DNA of 64,000 nucleotides from Herbaspirillum sp. (GTDB lineage Bacteria > Pseudomonadota > Gammaproteobacteria > Burkholderiales > Burkholderiaceae_D): contig NZ_JAGIBI010000009.1 of the NCBI RefSeq assembly GCF_017744395.1, positions 24,827 to 88,826 of the forward strand. The letters are read 5' to 3'. Below are positions 43,214 through 50,970 of the stretch, piece by piece. The position numbers and the translations under genes were made by a program. Numbering within the stretch: the stretch's first letter is position 1; each line of letters starts with the position of its first letter. A model generated the notes under the pieces. It saw only the letters and a program-made list of their open reading frames with translations, did no database searches and was not told where the DNA came from.

Positions 43214-43813
43214 ATGTCCTGGAACACCTATCGCTATACACCCAGTCAGTTGCTGGTGTTGTTGCGCACCAATCGTTTTTCGTTTCTGACGGATGCCGCC
43301 CGCGAGCGCATTGATGCGCTCATGGAAGTAGTGGTCATTGATGTAGCCGACCACGCCAAACATTGCGACGAATTCTTGCGCTGGAATGTCGTTGCCATTG
43401 AACACCAGGTGCCGGCCCTGCAAAGGCTGGCTATCTGCCGCGAAGTGTGCGAGCAGATGGAAAGCGGTAAAACCAGGGTGCAGGCGATCAGCGGCTTATT
43501 GGCCGAGGGGAACCGTCCCAAGAGCTTGTGCATGCTGCGCGATGATGTGCGGCGTGCTGTGATTGACCTCAAATTGTCGAGTAATCTGGCCGGTATGCGC
43601 CGCGTCGATATCTGGCTTGATCGCTTGGTGGGACAGGAATCCGACCTCGCGCAGATGCTGGCAATGGTCGATGAGGAAGCCCTTGCCATGTCGGAAGACA
43701 GCTACATCACGCGCCTGGCTGCAACCTCTCTTGAAGCAGATCGCCGCCGCCATGTTGCAATCGCTGCGGCGAAAGACGGCGATCAGTTCCTGGTAACACA
43801 GGAAGGAGCCTGA
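43214..43813 (+). CDS. Early protein of unknown function
   Basis: 199 residues, GGAGG before the ATG at 43214. The sequence is helical and charged (SWNTYRYTPSQLLVLLRTNR, VVIDVADHAKHCDEFLRWNV, RRAVIDLKLSSNLAGMRRVD). No membrane segment and no family recognised. It lies immediately before the transposase, so it may assist or regulate transposition (inference). Confidence 0.72.
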   Translation: MSWNTYRYTPSQLLVLLRTNRFSFLTDAARERIDALMEVVVIDVADHAKHCDEFLRWNVVAIEHQVPALQRLAICREVCEQMESGKTRVQAISGLLAEGNRPKSLCMLRDDVRRAVIDLKLSSNLAGMRRVDIWLDRLVGQESDLAQMLAMVDEEALAMSEDSYITRLAATSLEADRRRHVAIAAAKDGDQFLVTQEGA

Positions 43814-43814
43814 G

Positions 43815-45494
43815 ATGGCAGGATCATCACGCGCTTTGTCCGTGGCGTCGCATACACGCCTTCCTGTTTCCTCAACCAATCCTGCGCGCTTGGCAACGCG
43901 CACCGAACTGCTGGCATCCGGTGCACCGAACCCGACGACGCGCTCTGCCATTAAAGCGCATCAGCGCAAGATGATTGTCGAGGCGCTGCGCATCATCGCG
44001 GCGCCGGGCGTGAGTCTGGACATGGCGATCACCACACTGGAGATTCGTTTCCGCAATAGCGCGCTACATCCGGCCCTGCAGGATGCGATCGCCTTGTCGA
44101 TCAAAGGAGCGCAAGCCTTCATCAGCCGCAGCACGCTCTACCGTTGGATCGAATTGGATCGTGCCGGCGGCAAGGCAGCGCTGGCGCCAAGGCATCGTGG
44201 CCGTGTGCGCGCCGAGGGTGGCTGGGAGGCCAAGGCCGTGGAACTGTACAGCCTGCCCAGCAAGCCCAGCATTGCAGCCGTACACCGTGAACTGTGCCGC
44301 GTGTGGGCCTTCGATTGCAGCTATGAGCAGGTCTATGGCTACCTGGATGCTTTGCCCTCGCAAGCCGGCAAGAACTCTGCGGCGCGCCTGGGACATAACC
44401 TGTACAAGCAGCAGCAAACCGCTTTCACGAAGCGCCATACACGCAATTTGAAGGCCGGTTCGATCTACATGGCCGACGGCTACCGTGCCGACGTATATCT
44501 GGCGCACCCCATGACCGGCGAACTGTGGCGCCCGGAAATCATGCACGTGATCGACCTCAAGAGCGGTTACCTGGTCGGGTACCGGATCATGGCGCACGAG
44601 GGCGGCTATGACGTGATGATGGGATGGGCTGGCATCTTCGAGCGCTGGAACCATGTCCCGCCGCTGCTCTACATCGACAACGGTTCCGGCTACAAGAACC
44701 GGCTCACCGAACTGGAAGGCACCAGCTACTACGAACGCGCCGGTGTGCAAGCCGTGGTGCATTCCTTGCCATATAACCCACGTGGCAAGGGCCATGTGGA
44801 GCGGTATCACCGCATCGTCCGCGACGACTTTTTGAAGCTGTGGCAGCCGCAGTTCTATTGCGGCCCGGACATGGCCGGCGACGCATTGAACCAGACCGTA
44901 CGCGATGTGAAAGCCGGCCGGCTGACCTTGCCCAGCTTGGCGCAGTTCATCGACGCTTACGAACACTGGCTGGCGACGGACTACCACCAGCGTCTGCATC
45001 CCGAGAACAAGTACGCCACCAGGGCGCAGGAATGGGCCGAGTTAGACCCGATCCCGCCACATGCCACCGCGATGGAAATGGCGCGCCCCAGCGAGCGGCG
45101 CAAGGTACAGCGTGCGTCCATCCAGTTGATGAACCGCCGCTATGTCCATCCCGATCTGCATGCCTGGAACGGCAAGTCGGTACTGGTCGAATACGACATC
45201 CTGGATCACCGCACCATTGCCGTCCGTACGGAAGATGGCCGCTTGATCTGCGATGCGCCACTGGTCGAAGCCATTGGTGTGATTGGCGACTCCTTCCTCG
45301 CTGACAAGACGCAAAAGGCGCTTGAATCAGCCGCGGGCCGTCTTGAGAAGAAGCTGCTGGAGCAGAAAGCCCGCGCCGGCATGCTGATCGATGTTGATGC
45401 CGCCGTCAGCGGCTTGGTGGTGGAGATGGAGCCGCCCAGGCAGATCGGCACGACCGCTTCTGACGACGATGAAATCGAACTCTTTGACCTTTAA
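43815..45494 (+). CDS. Mu A-like DDE transposase
   Basis: 559 residues. The catalytic triad is readable: Asp in GSIYMADGYRADVYL, Asp in LLYIDNGSGYKNRL and Glu in GKGHVERYHRIVRDDF. The N-terminal part (AHQRKMIVEALRIIAAPGVS, FISRSTLYRWIELDRAGGKA) is a helix-turn-helix DNA-binding region. The C-terminal Mu-transposase domain (IQLMNRRYVHPDLHAWNGKS) and a B-interacting tail follow. It joins phage ends to target DNA in replicative transposition. Confidence 0.95.
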   Translation: MAGSSRALSVASHTRLPVSSTNPARLATRTELLASGAPNPTTRSAIKAHQRKMIVEALRIIAAPGVSLDMAITTLEIRFRNSALHPALQDAIALSIKGAQAFISRSTLYRWIELDRAGGKAALAPRHRGRVRAEGGWEAKAVELYSLPSKPSIAAVHRELCRVWAFDCSYEQVYGYLDALPSQAGKNSAARLGHNLYKQQQTAFTKRHTRNLKAGSIYMADGYRADVYLAHPMTGELWRPEIMHVIDLKSGYLVGYRIMAHEGGYDVMMGWAGIFERWNHVPPLLYIDNGSGYKNRLTELEGTSYYERAGVQAVVHSLPYNPRGKGHVERYHRIVRDDFLKLWQPQFYCGPDMAGDALNQTVRDVKAGRLTLPSLAQFIDAYEHWLATDYHQRLHPENKYATRAQEWAELDPIPPHATAMEMARPSERRKVQRASIQLMNRRYVHPDLHAWNGKSVLVEYDILDHRTIAVRTEDGRLICDAPLVEAIGVIGDSFLADKTQKALESAAGRLEKKLLEQKARAGMLIDVDAAVSGLVVEMEPPRQIGTTASDDDEIELFDL

Positions 45495-45506
45495 CCAGGG
45501 AAAACC

Positions 45507-46451
45507 ATGACACAAATTGCAAACTGGCCCGACCACTACACCAAGGCCGATATCGGTGTGATCCAGGACATTCAGAAATGGATCGTTGACCGCAAGTACA
45601 CGCAAGCTGCGCTGGCCCGTCTGGCGCGTATCTCGGGCAGCAGCTTGAACCAGATCATCAAGGGCGTGTATGCCACCAGCCCGGCCAAGCTGCTCACCGC
45701 CATCAGTTCGGCAATGCGTCACGCTGATGAAACCAGCGGTCATGTCATGGCCCCCGTTGAAACCAGCGTGTTCAAGTTGATGCACCTGGGCTGCGACATG
45801 GCGCGCCGCAACCGCAATTTCGCGGTGCTTTCCGCCTACGTTGGTACGGGCAAGACCTTTGCGATCAAGCGCTATGCCGCTACCCATCCGAACACCTACA
45901 TCATCGAGGCCACGCCGACGATGACGCCGCAAAGCCTCATCAAACGCTTGGCGCGCATGGTGGCCGGCGTGGAGAAAGGCAGCATTGCCGACAAGTTCGA
46001 TGAAGTGGTCTCCAGCTTGCGTGACACCGACAGCCTCATCATCGTGGACGAGGCTGAAACGCTGACGCCGCACCAGTTGCATACCATCCGCCGTATCCGC
46101 GATCTGGCGAACATCGGTATCGTCCTGGCCGGCACTGAACACCTCTCCGGCCTCATCAAGCCGCAACACGGCCAGTTCGACCAAATCCGTTCGCGTACCG
46201 GCTTCTGGCCCGAAACCATCCGGCATATCACGGTCGAAGACGCCGCCGCGCTCACGCAGTCCGCCTTCGGTGCCGAAGAGGTGGCCGAGGATGTGATTGA
46301 ACGCCTGTATGCCTACTGCCGTGGCAGCGCCCGGATGTTGACCGAGGGCTTGATCGCCGGCATCAAGGAGTTCCGCCGTGATCGCGCCCTGGACGTCAAG
46401 CTGGTAGACACGGTGGCGAAGAAAGCCCTGTTCCTGCAATCCGTCGCGTGA
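45507..46451 (+). CDS. Mu B-like AAA ATPase, transposition target protein
   Basis: 314 residues. An N-terminal helix-turn-helix (KYTQAALARLARISGSSLNQ) precedes the AAA domain with Walker A AYVGTGKTFAIKRYA, Walker B DSLIIVDEAETLTPHQL and sensor motif IVLAGTEHL. Mu B-type ATPases polymerise on target DNA, deliver it to the transposase and give target immunity. It lies 12 bp after A. Confidence 0.94.
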   Translation: MTQIANWPDHYTKADIGVIQDIQKWIVDRKYTQAALARLARISGSSLNQIIKGVYATSPAKLLTAISSAMRHADETSGHVMAPVETSVFKLMHLGCDMARRNRNFAVLSAYVGTGKTFAIKRYAATHPNTYIIEATPTMTPQSLIKRLARMVAGVEKGSIADKFDEVVSSLRDTDSLIIVDEAETLTPHQLHTIRRIRDLANIGIVLAGTEHLSGLIKPQHGQFDQIRSRTGFWPETIRHITVEDAAALTQSAFGAEEVAEDVIERLYAYCRGSARMLTEGLIAGIKEFRRDRALDVKLVDTVAKKALFLQSVA

Positions 46452-46459
46452 GGTTGACC

Positions 46460-46789
46460 ATGACCAAGGTTGCCTATCTTGTTTCAGATGCTTCGCCGGT
46501 GGCTCCCCAGGGCGGGAGCCAAGAACAACGCTTCAAGGTTCTCACTGCCGAAGTGGCGCATCGCCTTTCGAAAATGAATGCGGCATCGCGCAAGCTGCGC
46601 CAGATGGGATACCGCATCGTGGGCGAGATTCTTGCGGACACGCCGACCGTGATCGTAGAGCGTGGCGCCGGTGGCTCCATCGCTTCTTTGCTGGATCGCT
46701 CTGGCAAGCCGTATTGGTGCGAGAAACACGGTGTGAAGTACGGCTGCGCACTGTTCATGGGGATCACTGTCACCTGGAGGGAGGCATGA
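46460..46789 (+). CDS. Small early protein, unknown function
   Basis: 109 residues from the ATG at 46460 with GAGG upstream; a GTG at 46448 overlapping the B stop is an alternative. RLSKMNAASRKLRQMGYRIV is helical, and ERGAGGSIASLLDRSGKPYW and CEKHGVKYGCALFMG carry two cysteines. No family recognised. Confidence 0.68.
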   Translation: MTKVAYLVSDASPVAPQGGSQEQRFKVLTAEVAHRLSKMNAASRKLRQMGYRIVGEILADTPTVIVERGAGGSIASLLDRSGKPYWCEKHGVKYGCALFMGITVTWREA

Positions 46790-47061
46790 ATAAGCAGTTC
46801 ACTTCCATTTCCCAATTCCTGGCCCAACCAGATGAACTCCATACGGTGCTGGAGTTGCGAGAGGAGCTAGCGCGCAGCAATCGCCTAGTGCTGGATGTCG
46901 GCCAGCAGTTGTATTCGCTCACACGCGCCGTTCACAACACCAACGTCTTCCTGGATCAACTGGTTTCTGCTCACAAGGCCGGCGATCCAGAAAAAGTTGC
47001 GGCGCTCCTGGATATGGTCGGCAAGCAATCCACCCAGGCACCTGCAGGCCCAATTCACTAA
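46786..47061 (+). CDS. Small early helical protein, unknown function
   Basis: 91 residues from the ATG at 46786, overlapping the previous stop as ATGA, with GGAGGGAGG upstream. DELHTVLELREELARSNRLV, LDVGQQLYSLTRAVHNTNVF suggest an amphipathic helical bundle. No family recognised. Confidence 0.68.
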   Translation: MNKQFTSISQFLAQPDELHTVLELREELARSNRLVLDVGQQLYSLTRAVHNTNVFLDQLVSAHKAGDPEKVAALLDMVGKQSTQAPAGPIH

Positions 47062-47091
47062 TTCATTTTCATCACCACCAGGAGAACCCTT

Positions 47092-47613
47092 ATGGCAACC
47101 AAACAACGTGTTAAAGCCGCCGCCCAAAAGTGGGTAGCCCAATCTCAGGATGATGTTGCTGCCACCATTCGCCAGATCGGTGAAGTCAGCCGCGATGTTC
47201 TGCGCCTGCAGACCAACATGAACGATGAAATCGCGGTCATCACACAGAAATACCAGGAACTGATTACGCCCAAGCAAGAGCGCATCAAGAATATGCAGGA
47301 AGGTGTTCAGACCTGGTGCGAAGCCAACCGCGACACGCTGACCAACAGCGGCAAGGTAAAGAGCTTTGGTTTCATCACCGGAAATATCCAGTGGCGCCAG
47401 CGTCCGCCATCGTGCCGTATCACCGGCGCCGAGGCCGTCATCGACACCTTGAAGCGCCTGGGCCTGTCGCGCTTTGTGCGCACCAAGGAAGAAGTCAACA
47501 AGGACGCTATCCTCAATGAGCCTGAGGCCGTAGCCGGCGTAGCGGGTGTGTCGGTCGTAACTGGCTTGGAAGATTTTGTAATTGAGCCGTTTGAACAGAC
47601 TGCGGAGCAATGA
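47092..47613 (+). CDS. gam: Gam, host-nuclease inhibitor
   Basis: 173 residues with AGGAGAACC upstream. KAAAQKWVAQSQDDVAATIR, QIGEVSRDVLRLQTNMNDEI, QEGVQTWCEANRDTLTNSGK, VKSFGFITGNIQWRQRPPSC and RFVRTKEEVNKDAILNEPEA are characteristic of the Mu Gam/Ku-like family. It binds DNA ends and protects them from RecBCD-type nucleases. Confidence 0.95.
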   Translation: MATKQRVKAAAQKWVAQSQDDVAATIRQIGEVSRDVLRLQTNMNDEIAVITQKYQELITPKQERIKNMQEGVQTWCEANRDTLTNSGKVKSFGFITGNIQWRQRPPSCRITGAEAVIDTLKRLGLSRFVRTKEEVNKDAILNEPEAVAGVAGVSVVTGLEDFVIEPFEQTAEQ

Positions 47614-48080
47614 TGGCGAAAAAAACCGACATCCTGGTCAAGTGCACCCGCTGCCGGCATCAGTGCATGGAGTCGCGCTGGCGCTTCAAGGCGATCAAGT
47701 CCGGCGGCGAAATCTCCGCTTCGCAATTGGTCTGCCCGAAGTGCGGATGCAAAACGTACTACGACATGCGCCTACAAGTTGCCTGGTGCTGGGCTAGCGG
47801 CTTGATCGAGACCGGTGATAAGGCGCCGGCTAATGATCCTGATGGAACCGGCCCAATCGTTTTCGCGCAAGGCCCGAAGTCTGAACTGCAGGTTGTTCTT
47901 GGCGCGCTCTCCCGGCACGGCCAGGGCGCTAGCGCCGGCAAGCTGCTTGTGCCTGGCGTTCCAGAAGCCTCCAATCAGCACAAGGCCGCTGATGCCCTGA
48001 TTGCCTGGACGAAGTGGTGCATGAAGGGCAACGGCCGCAAGGGGCGCTACGGTGTTGAGTTCTTTCGGTTGGGAGTGTGA
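47610..48080 (+). CDS. Zinc-ribbon-like early protein, unknown function
   Basis: 156 residues, ATG at 47610 with GGAG. Two CxxC-type pairs (VKCTRCRHQCMESR and LVCPKCGCKTYYDM) suggest a zinc ribbon, with further cysteines in WCWASGL and WCMKGNG. It overlaps gam by four bases. Homologues at this place in Mu-like phages are uncharacterised. Confidence 0.72.
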   Translation: MMAKKTDILVKCTRCRHQCMESRWRFKAIKSGGEISASQLVCPKCGCKTYYDMRLQVAWCWASGLIETGDKAPANDPDGTGPIVFAQGPKSELQVVLGALSRHGQGASAGKLLVPGVPEASNQHKAADALIAWTKWCMKGNGRKGRYGVEFFRLGV

Positions 48081-48081
48081 G

Positions 48082-48795
48082 ATGACCAGTATGAATCATT
48101 CCTCTCCGCGCCAAAAAATCATCGACAAGGTACGTAAGTGCCTGGCGCTGGCTGGCAGCGCCAGCGAGCATGAGGCTGCTGCAGCACTGCGCCAGGCGCA
48201 AAAGCTCATGGAGGCGCACGGCATCGATGCTGTCGAGGTCAAAGCCAGCGAAGTCCAGGAAAGTGCTGCGCATGCTGGTGCCAGCCGCACACCATCTTCC
48301 TGGGAAACATACCTTTGCACGACGGTGGGCGATGCCTTCGGTTGCGAAGTGATCTTTATGGCTGGCTACGGTTCGGGAAAGTGGAATTTCGTCGGCGTCG
48401 GCATCAGCGCTGAAATCGCGCAGTATGCCTTCACGGTGCTTTTCCGCCAGTTGCGTCGCTGCCGCACCACCTATATCAAGGAGAAGTGCAAGCGCATCAA
48501 GCCGGCCAACAAGACTCGCCGCGCCGACCTGTACTGCAAGGGCTGGGTATATGCCGTCGAGAGCAAGGTACGCGCCCTGGCGATCAACCCGGAGCGGGAT
48601 TCAACCATCGCGGCCTTTATGGGGCTTCACTATCCTGAGATGGGGAAGTTCTCTCCACGCGACCGCAATGATGGGCGTAAGGCGAGCAGCAAGGATATTG
48701 ATGCCATCGTGGCGGGTGTACGAGCTGGGGATGATGCCCATCTTTCTCATGGTATTGCCGGTGATGAAATGGTGCTGATCGAGGCGGCAGCATGA
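48082..48795 (+). CDS. DUF2786-like protein
   Basis: 237 residues from the ATG at 48082. The N-terminus IIDKVRKCLALAGSASEHEA followed by AAALRQAQKLMEAHGID is the DUF2786 signature. The rest (YLCTTVGDAFGCEVIFMAGY, VLFRQLRRCRTTYIKEKCKR) belongs to the associated DUF7168-type domain. The function is unknown; it is common in the early region of Mu-like phages. It overlaps gemA by four bases. Confidence 0.85.
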   Translation: MTSMNHSSPRQKIIDKVRKCLALAGSASEHEAAAALRQAQKLMEAHGIDAVEVKASEVQESAAHAGASRTPSSWETYLCTTVGDAFGCEVIFMAGYGSGKWNFVGVGISAEIAQYAFTVLFRQLRRCRTTYIKEKCKRIKPANKTRRADLYCKGWVYAVESKVRALAINPERDSTIAAFMGLHYPEMGKFSPRDRNDGRKASSKDIDAIVAGVRAGDDAHLSHGIAGDEMVLIEAAA

Positions 48796-49250
48796 GCGAC
48801 TTGATCACCCACCACCGCCAACTACTTGGCATCGCCAAGTCCTGGGCCATGAAGAACCTACCGGGCTGGAGCGCCGAGTCGCACCAGGACTTGTTGGTGC
48901 GTCACGGCGCCACGGCCGTGGATGGCCGTATCTCCGCCACCACCATGTCCGTCCCACAACTCAATGGCGCCCTGGGCGATTACCAGGGGCGCGGCTGGGA
49001 GCGTACACGCAAGGTTTTCTCCCAGGGCAAATCCGGCGCCAAGACCGTGCCGCCGCAGATCGCGCACATCGTGCGCTTGTGGGGGCGACTCGGCCAGGCC
49101 GGCAAGGTGCAAAAAGCTACGCGCAGCGCGTTGCTGGCGTACTGCGCCCGTCAACTCGGCCACGACAAGGTGCCTGACCTGGACAGCCTGGATGTCCAGG
49201 AATGCCAAACCATCATTGAGTCGCTTAAGAAATGGCTAGACCGTAAGTAA
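48792..49250 (+). CDS. gemA: GemA-like regulatory protein (DUF1018)
   Basis: 152 residues. LITHHRQLLGIAKSWAMKNL, RTRKVFSQGKSGAKTVPPQI and AHIVRLWGRLGQAGKVQKAT match GemA/gp16 of Mu. In Mu, GemA modulates host gene expression and DNA supercoiling. It sits directly before mor, as in Mu. Confidence 0.9.
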   Translation: MSDLITHHRQLLGIAKSWAMKNLPGWSAESHQDLLVRHGATAVDGRISATTMSVPQLNGALGDYQGRGWERTRKVFSQGKSGAKTVPPQIAHIVRLWGRLGQAGKVQKATRSALLAYCARQLGHDKVPDLDSLDVQECQTIIESLKKWLDRK

Positions 49251-49264
49251 CCACGCTCATCACT

Positions 49265-49684
49265 ATGACGACAGAACTCTCTTTCCCCAATGTTGACCCG
49301 GAACTGGTTAAAACGCTGCCGCCAGTGCTGCGTGCTGTTGTTCGTGCGCTGGGCTTCAAGCGGGCGAAAGATTGGCTGGCGTTGCACGGTGGGGTCAATG
49401 TCATCATCCCGGCCTACCGTAGCACTACGCTGGGCTTGGAGGCGGATGAACTGGCCCGGTTGCGTGTCACCCTGGCGCCGCATCTTGATACGGCCAACCG
49501 CTGCTGGTTGCCGAAGGTCGATAAACTCGCCACCATCCTGGCGGCAATGCGCAATGCCCAAATCCGGGAAGAGCGCCCCCATACCAGTATCAGTAAGCTG
49601 GCCCGCAGCAATGGGCTGTCGTCCCGCCAAATCCTGAACATCATCCGGGAAGATGATGACAACCCACAATTAGACCTGTTCTAA
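49265..49684 (+). CDS. mor: Mor-family transcription activator
   Basis: 139 residues. GFKRAKDWLALHGGVNVIIP, the AYRSTTLGLEADELARLRVT region and a C-terminal helix-turn-helix (TSISKLARSNGLSSRQILNI) match Mor/C activators, which bind dyads overlapping -35 regions as dimers. It is the only Mor/C-type gene in the window; no separate C is seen. It is therefore the best candidate to bind the four late dyads found here (inference). Confidence 0.9.
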   Translation: MTTELSFPNVDPELVKTLPPVLRAVVRALGFKRAKDWLALHGGVNVIIPAYRSTTLGLEADELARLRVTLAPHLDTANRCWLPKVDKLATILAAMRNAQIREERPHTSISKLARSNGLSSRQILNIIREDDDNPQLDLF

Positions 49685-49708
49685 GCCCAGGAATCATTTG
49701 CTGGGCTT
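49683..49708 (+). terminator. Hairpin after mor
   Basis: AAGCCCAG, 10-nt loop, CTGGGCTT right at the mor stop, without a strong T run. Probably a weak terminator or 3' end of the early operon. Confidence 0.45.
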
Positions 49709-49745
49709 CCTAGCCCCCTCAAATCGTTCTGTTTGCGTTCGAAAG

Positions 49746-49765
49746 CCGTTTAAAAACGGTTTTTG
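49746..49765 (+). terminator. Second terminator candidate after mor
   Basis: CCGTT, short loop, AACGG, followed by five T. With the hairpin at the mor stop it would separate early and late transcription. Confidence 0.45.
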
Positions 49766-49840
49766 GCGGGTCGGGAATAGGACGGCCCCACCTTCCCCCT
49801 CGGAAGCCCCAAAACGCCTCGGGGCATTTCTTCCAAAAAT

Positions 49841-49860
49841 CGCTGTAAAAATTTCCAGCG
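49841..49860 (+). promoter_or_regulatory. Late-activator dyad upstream of protease/scaffold
   Basis: CGCTGTAAAAATTTCCAGCG matches the perfect copy in gp46 at 18 of 20 positions. Exactly 23 bp later comes CACAAT (49884-49889) as the -10 candidate. The centre is 64.5 bp from the GTG start. Confidence 0.65.
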
Positions 49861-49888
49861 GTGACCCAATTTCACCCCGCGAACACAA

Positions 49889-49910
49889 TGCTCCCATCTG
49901 CTTAGGAGCA
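49889..49910 (+). promoter_or_regulatory. Hairpin masking the protease Shine-Dalgarno
   Basis: TGCTCC, 10-nt loop, GGAGCA. The AGGAG Shine-Dalgarno is in loop and 3' arm, and the 5' arm overlaps the end of the -10 hexamer, so RNA started at the local promoter lacks it. Confidence 0.45.
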
Positions 49911-49914
49911 CTCT

Positions 49915-50910
49915 GTGTCGCAAATCAAAACTGTTCATACCGCCATTGCCGCCTTGGCCTTTGAGTTGGGCGTCGGTGCCGATGGTCAGGTCACGACCGA
50001 AGCCCATTTGTTGCCGGCCGGTGAATTCCGATCAATGGATGGCCGCCCGGAGGATTGCGATGCCTGGCGGTTGGACGCCGATATTGCTTCTCGTGTGATC
50101 GCATTGGCGGCCTCTCGCAAGAACGACATCCTGATCGATTTTGAGCATCAGAGTCTGTACGCCCAAAAGAACGGTAAGCGCGTGGAGGCCGCCGGCTGGA
50201 TTCCACGGACTCTGGAATGGCGCGAAGGCGCGGGTCTGTACGGCACCAATATCTCCTGGGTGGGTGATACCGCCCAACTGATCCTCGACAAGAAAGTCCG
50301 CTACGTCAGTTCGGTTTTCTCCTATGACGCCAGTACGGGCGCCGTGCTGGAACTGCTGTCGGTGACGCTGACCAATACCCCCGGCCTGGATGGGCTTGAA
50401 GCGCTGGTAGCACTGGCCCGAGAGAATTTTTTTTCACCAACCCACGAAAAGGAGGCCGAGATGGCTGACGAAAAGCAGGTGGCGGCGCTCACGGTTGAGC
50501 GCGACACCCTGAATACGAAGGTGGCAGCGCTGACTGCCGAACGCGATGGCCTGGCTGTCAATGTGGCGGCGCTGACCAAGGAACGCGACGAGCTGAAGGT
50601 GGCGGTCGATGGTCACGCGAAAGAAAAAGCCGAAGCTGCGCTGGCATCGGAAAAGGCCAAGAAAGAAACCCTGATCGATGATGCCAAGAAAGCCGGCCAG
50701 TTGATCCCGGCCCAGGAAGAATTCGCCAAGTCCCTGCCGCTGGCCGAACTGACCCGCTTCCTGGACACCCTGAAACCGGTGGCCCTGCTGACCCGTCAGG
50801 CCGAAGGTCACGGCGGTAGCGGTACTGGTCTCAGCGATACCGAGATTGCGTACTGCACCCGCATGGGCGTCTCCCACGAAGACTACCTGGCAGCGAAGAA
50901 AGCCGGCTGA
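49915..50910 (+). CDS. Head maturation protease with fused scaffold, Mu gpI-like
   Basis: 331 residues from a GTG at 49915 with AGGAG 8 nt upstream. The N-terminal half (residues about 1-170) is the Mu I-type protease: LLPAGEFRSMDGRPEDCDAW, ILIDFEHQSLYAQKNGKRVE, AAGWIPRTLEWREGAGLYGT, VRYVSSVFSYDASTGAVLEL and TNTPGLDGLEALVAL. The C-terminal half is a coiled-coil scaffold with three 14-residue repeats of the form VAALTxERDxLxxx. A nested in-frame start at 50461 and eight consecutive T at the domain boundary are notable. It assembles and matures the capsid. Confidence 0.93.
   Translation: MSQIKTVHTAIAALAFELGVGADGQVTTEAHLLPAGEFRSMDGRPEDCDAWRLDADIASRVIALAASRKNDILIDFEHQSLYAQKNGKRVEAAGWIPRTLEWREGAGLYGTNISWVGDTAQLILDKKVRYVSSVFSYDASTGAVLELLSVTLTNTPGLDGLEALVALARENFFSPTHEKEAEMADEKQVAALTVERDTLNTKVAALTAERDGLAVNVAALTKERDELKVAVDGHAKEKAEAALASEKAKKETLIDDAKKAGQLIPAQEEFAKSLPLAELTRFLDTLKPVALLTRQAEGHGGSGTGLSDTEIAYCTRMGVSHEDYLAAKKAG
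50461..50910 (+). CDS. Nested in-frame scaffold protein, Mu gpZ-like
   Basis: An internal ATG at 50461 is preceded by a near-perfect AAAGGAGG site with 6-nt spacing, better than that of the full-length gene. It would give a 149-residue coiled-coil scaffold (MADEKQVAALTVERDTL onward) without the protease domain. Mu makes gpZ from the 3' part of gene I in the same way. Confidence 0.65.
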   Translation: MADEKQVAALTVERDTLNTKVAALTAERDGLAVNVAALTKERDELKVAVDGHAKEKAEAALASEKAKKETLIDDAKKAGQLIPAQEEFAKSLPLAELTRFLDTLKPVALLTRQAEGHGGSGTGLSDTEIAYCTRMGVSHEDYLAAKKAG

Positions 50911-50970
50911 CGGCGCATTCGTGCGCGCTGTTTTCTAAATTTCGAAATTTGAGAATATCTGGAGAATTAA

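Noticed and set aside
47379..47398. GGAAATATCC inside gam as another late dyad
   Set aside because: Half-sites are incomplete and there is no gene start at the right distance.
50937..50950. AAATTTCGAAATTT upstream of the capsid gene as a regulatory dyad
   Set aside because: Different sequence and distance (27 bp from the start) from the late dyads; could only be a weak hairpin.
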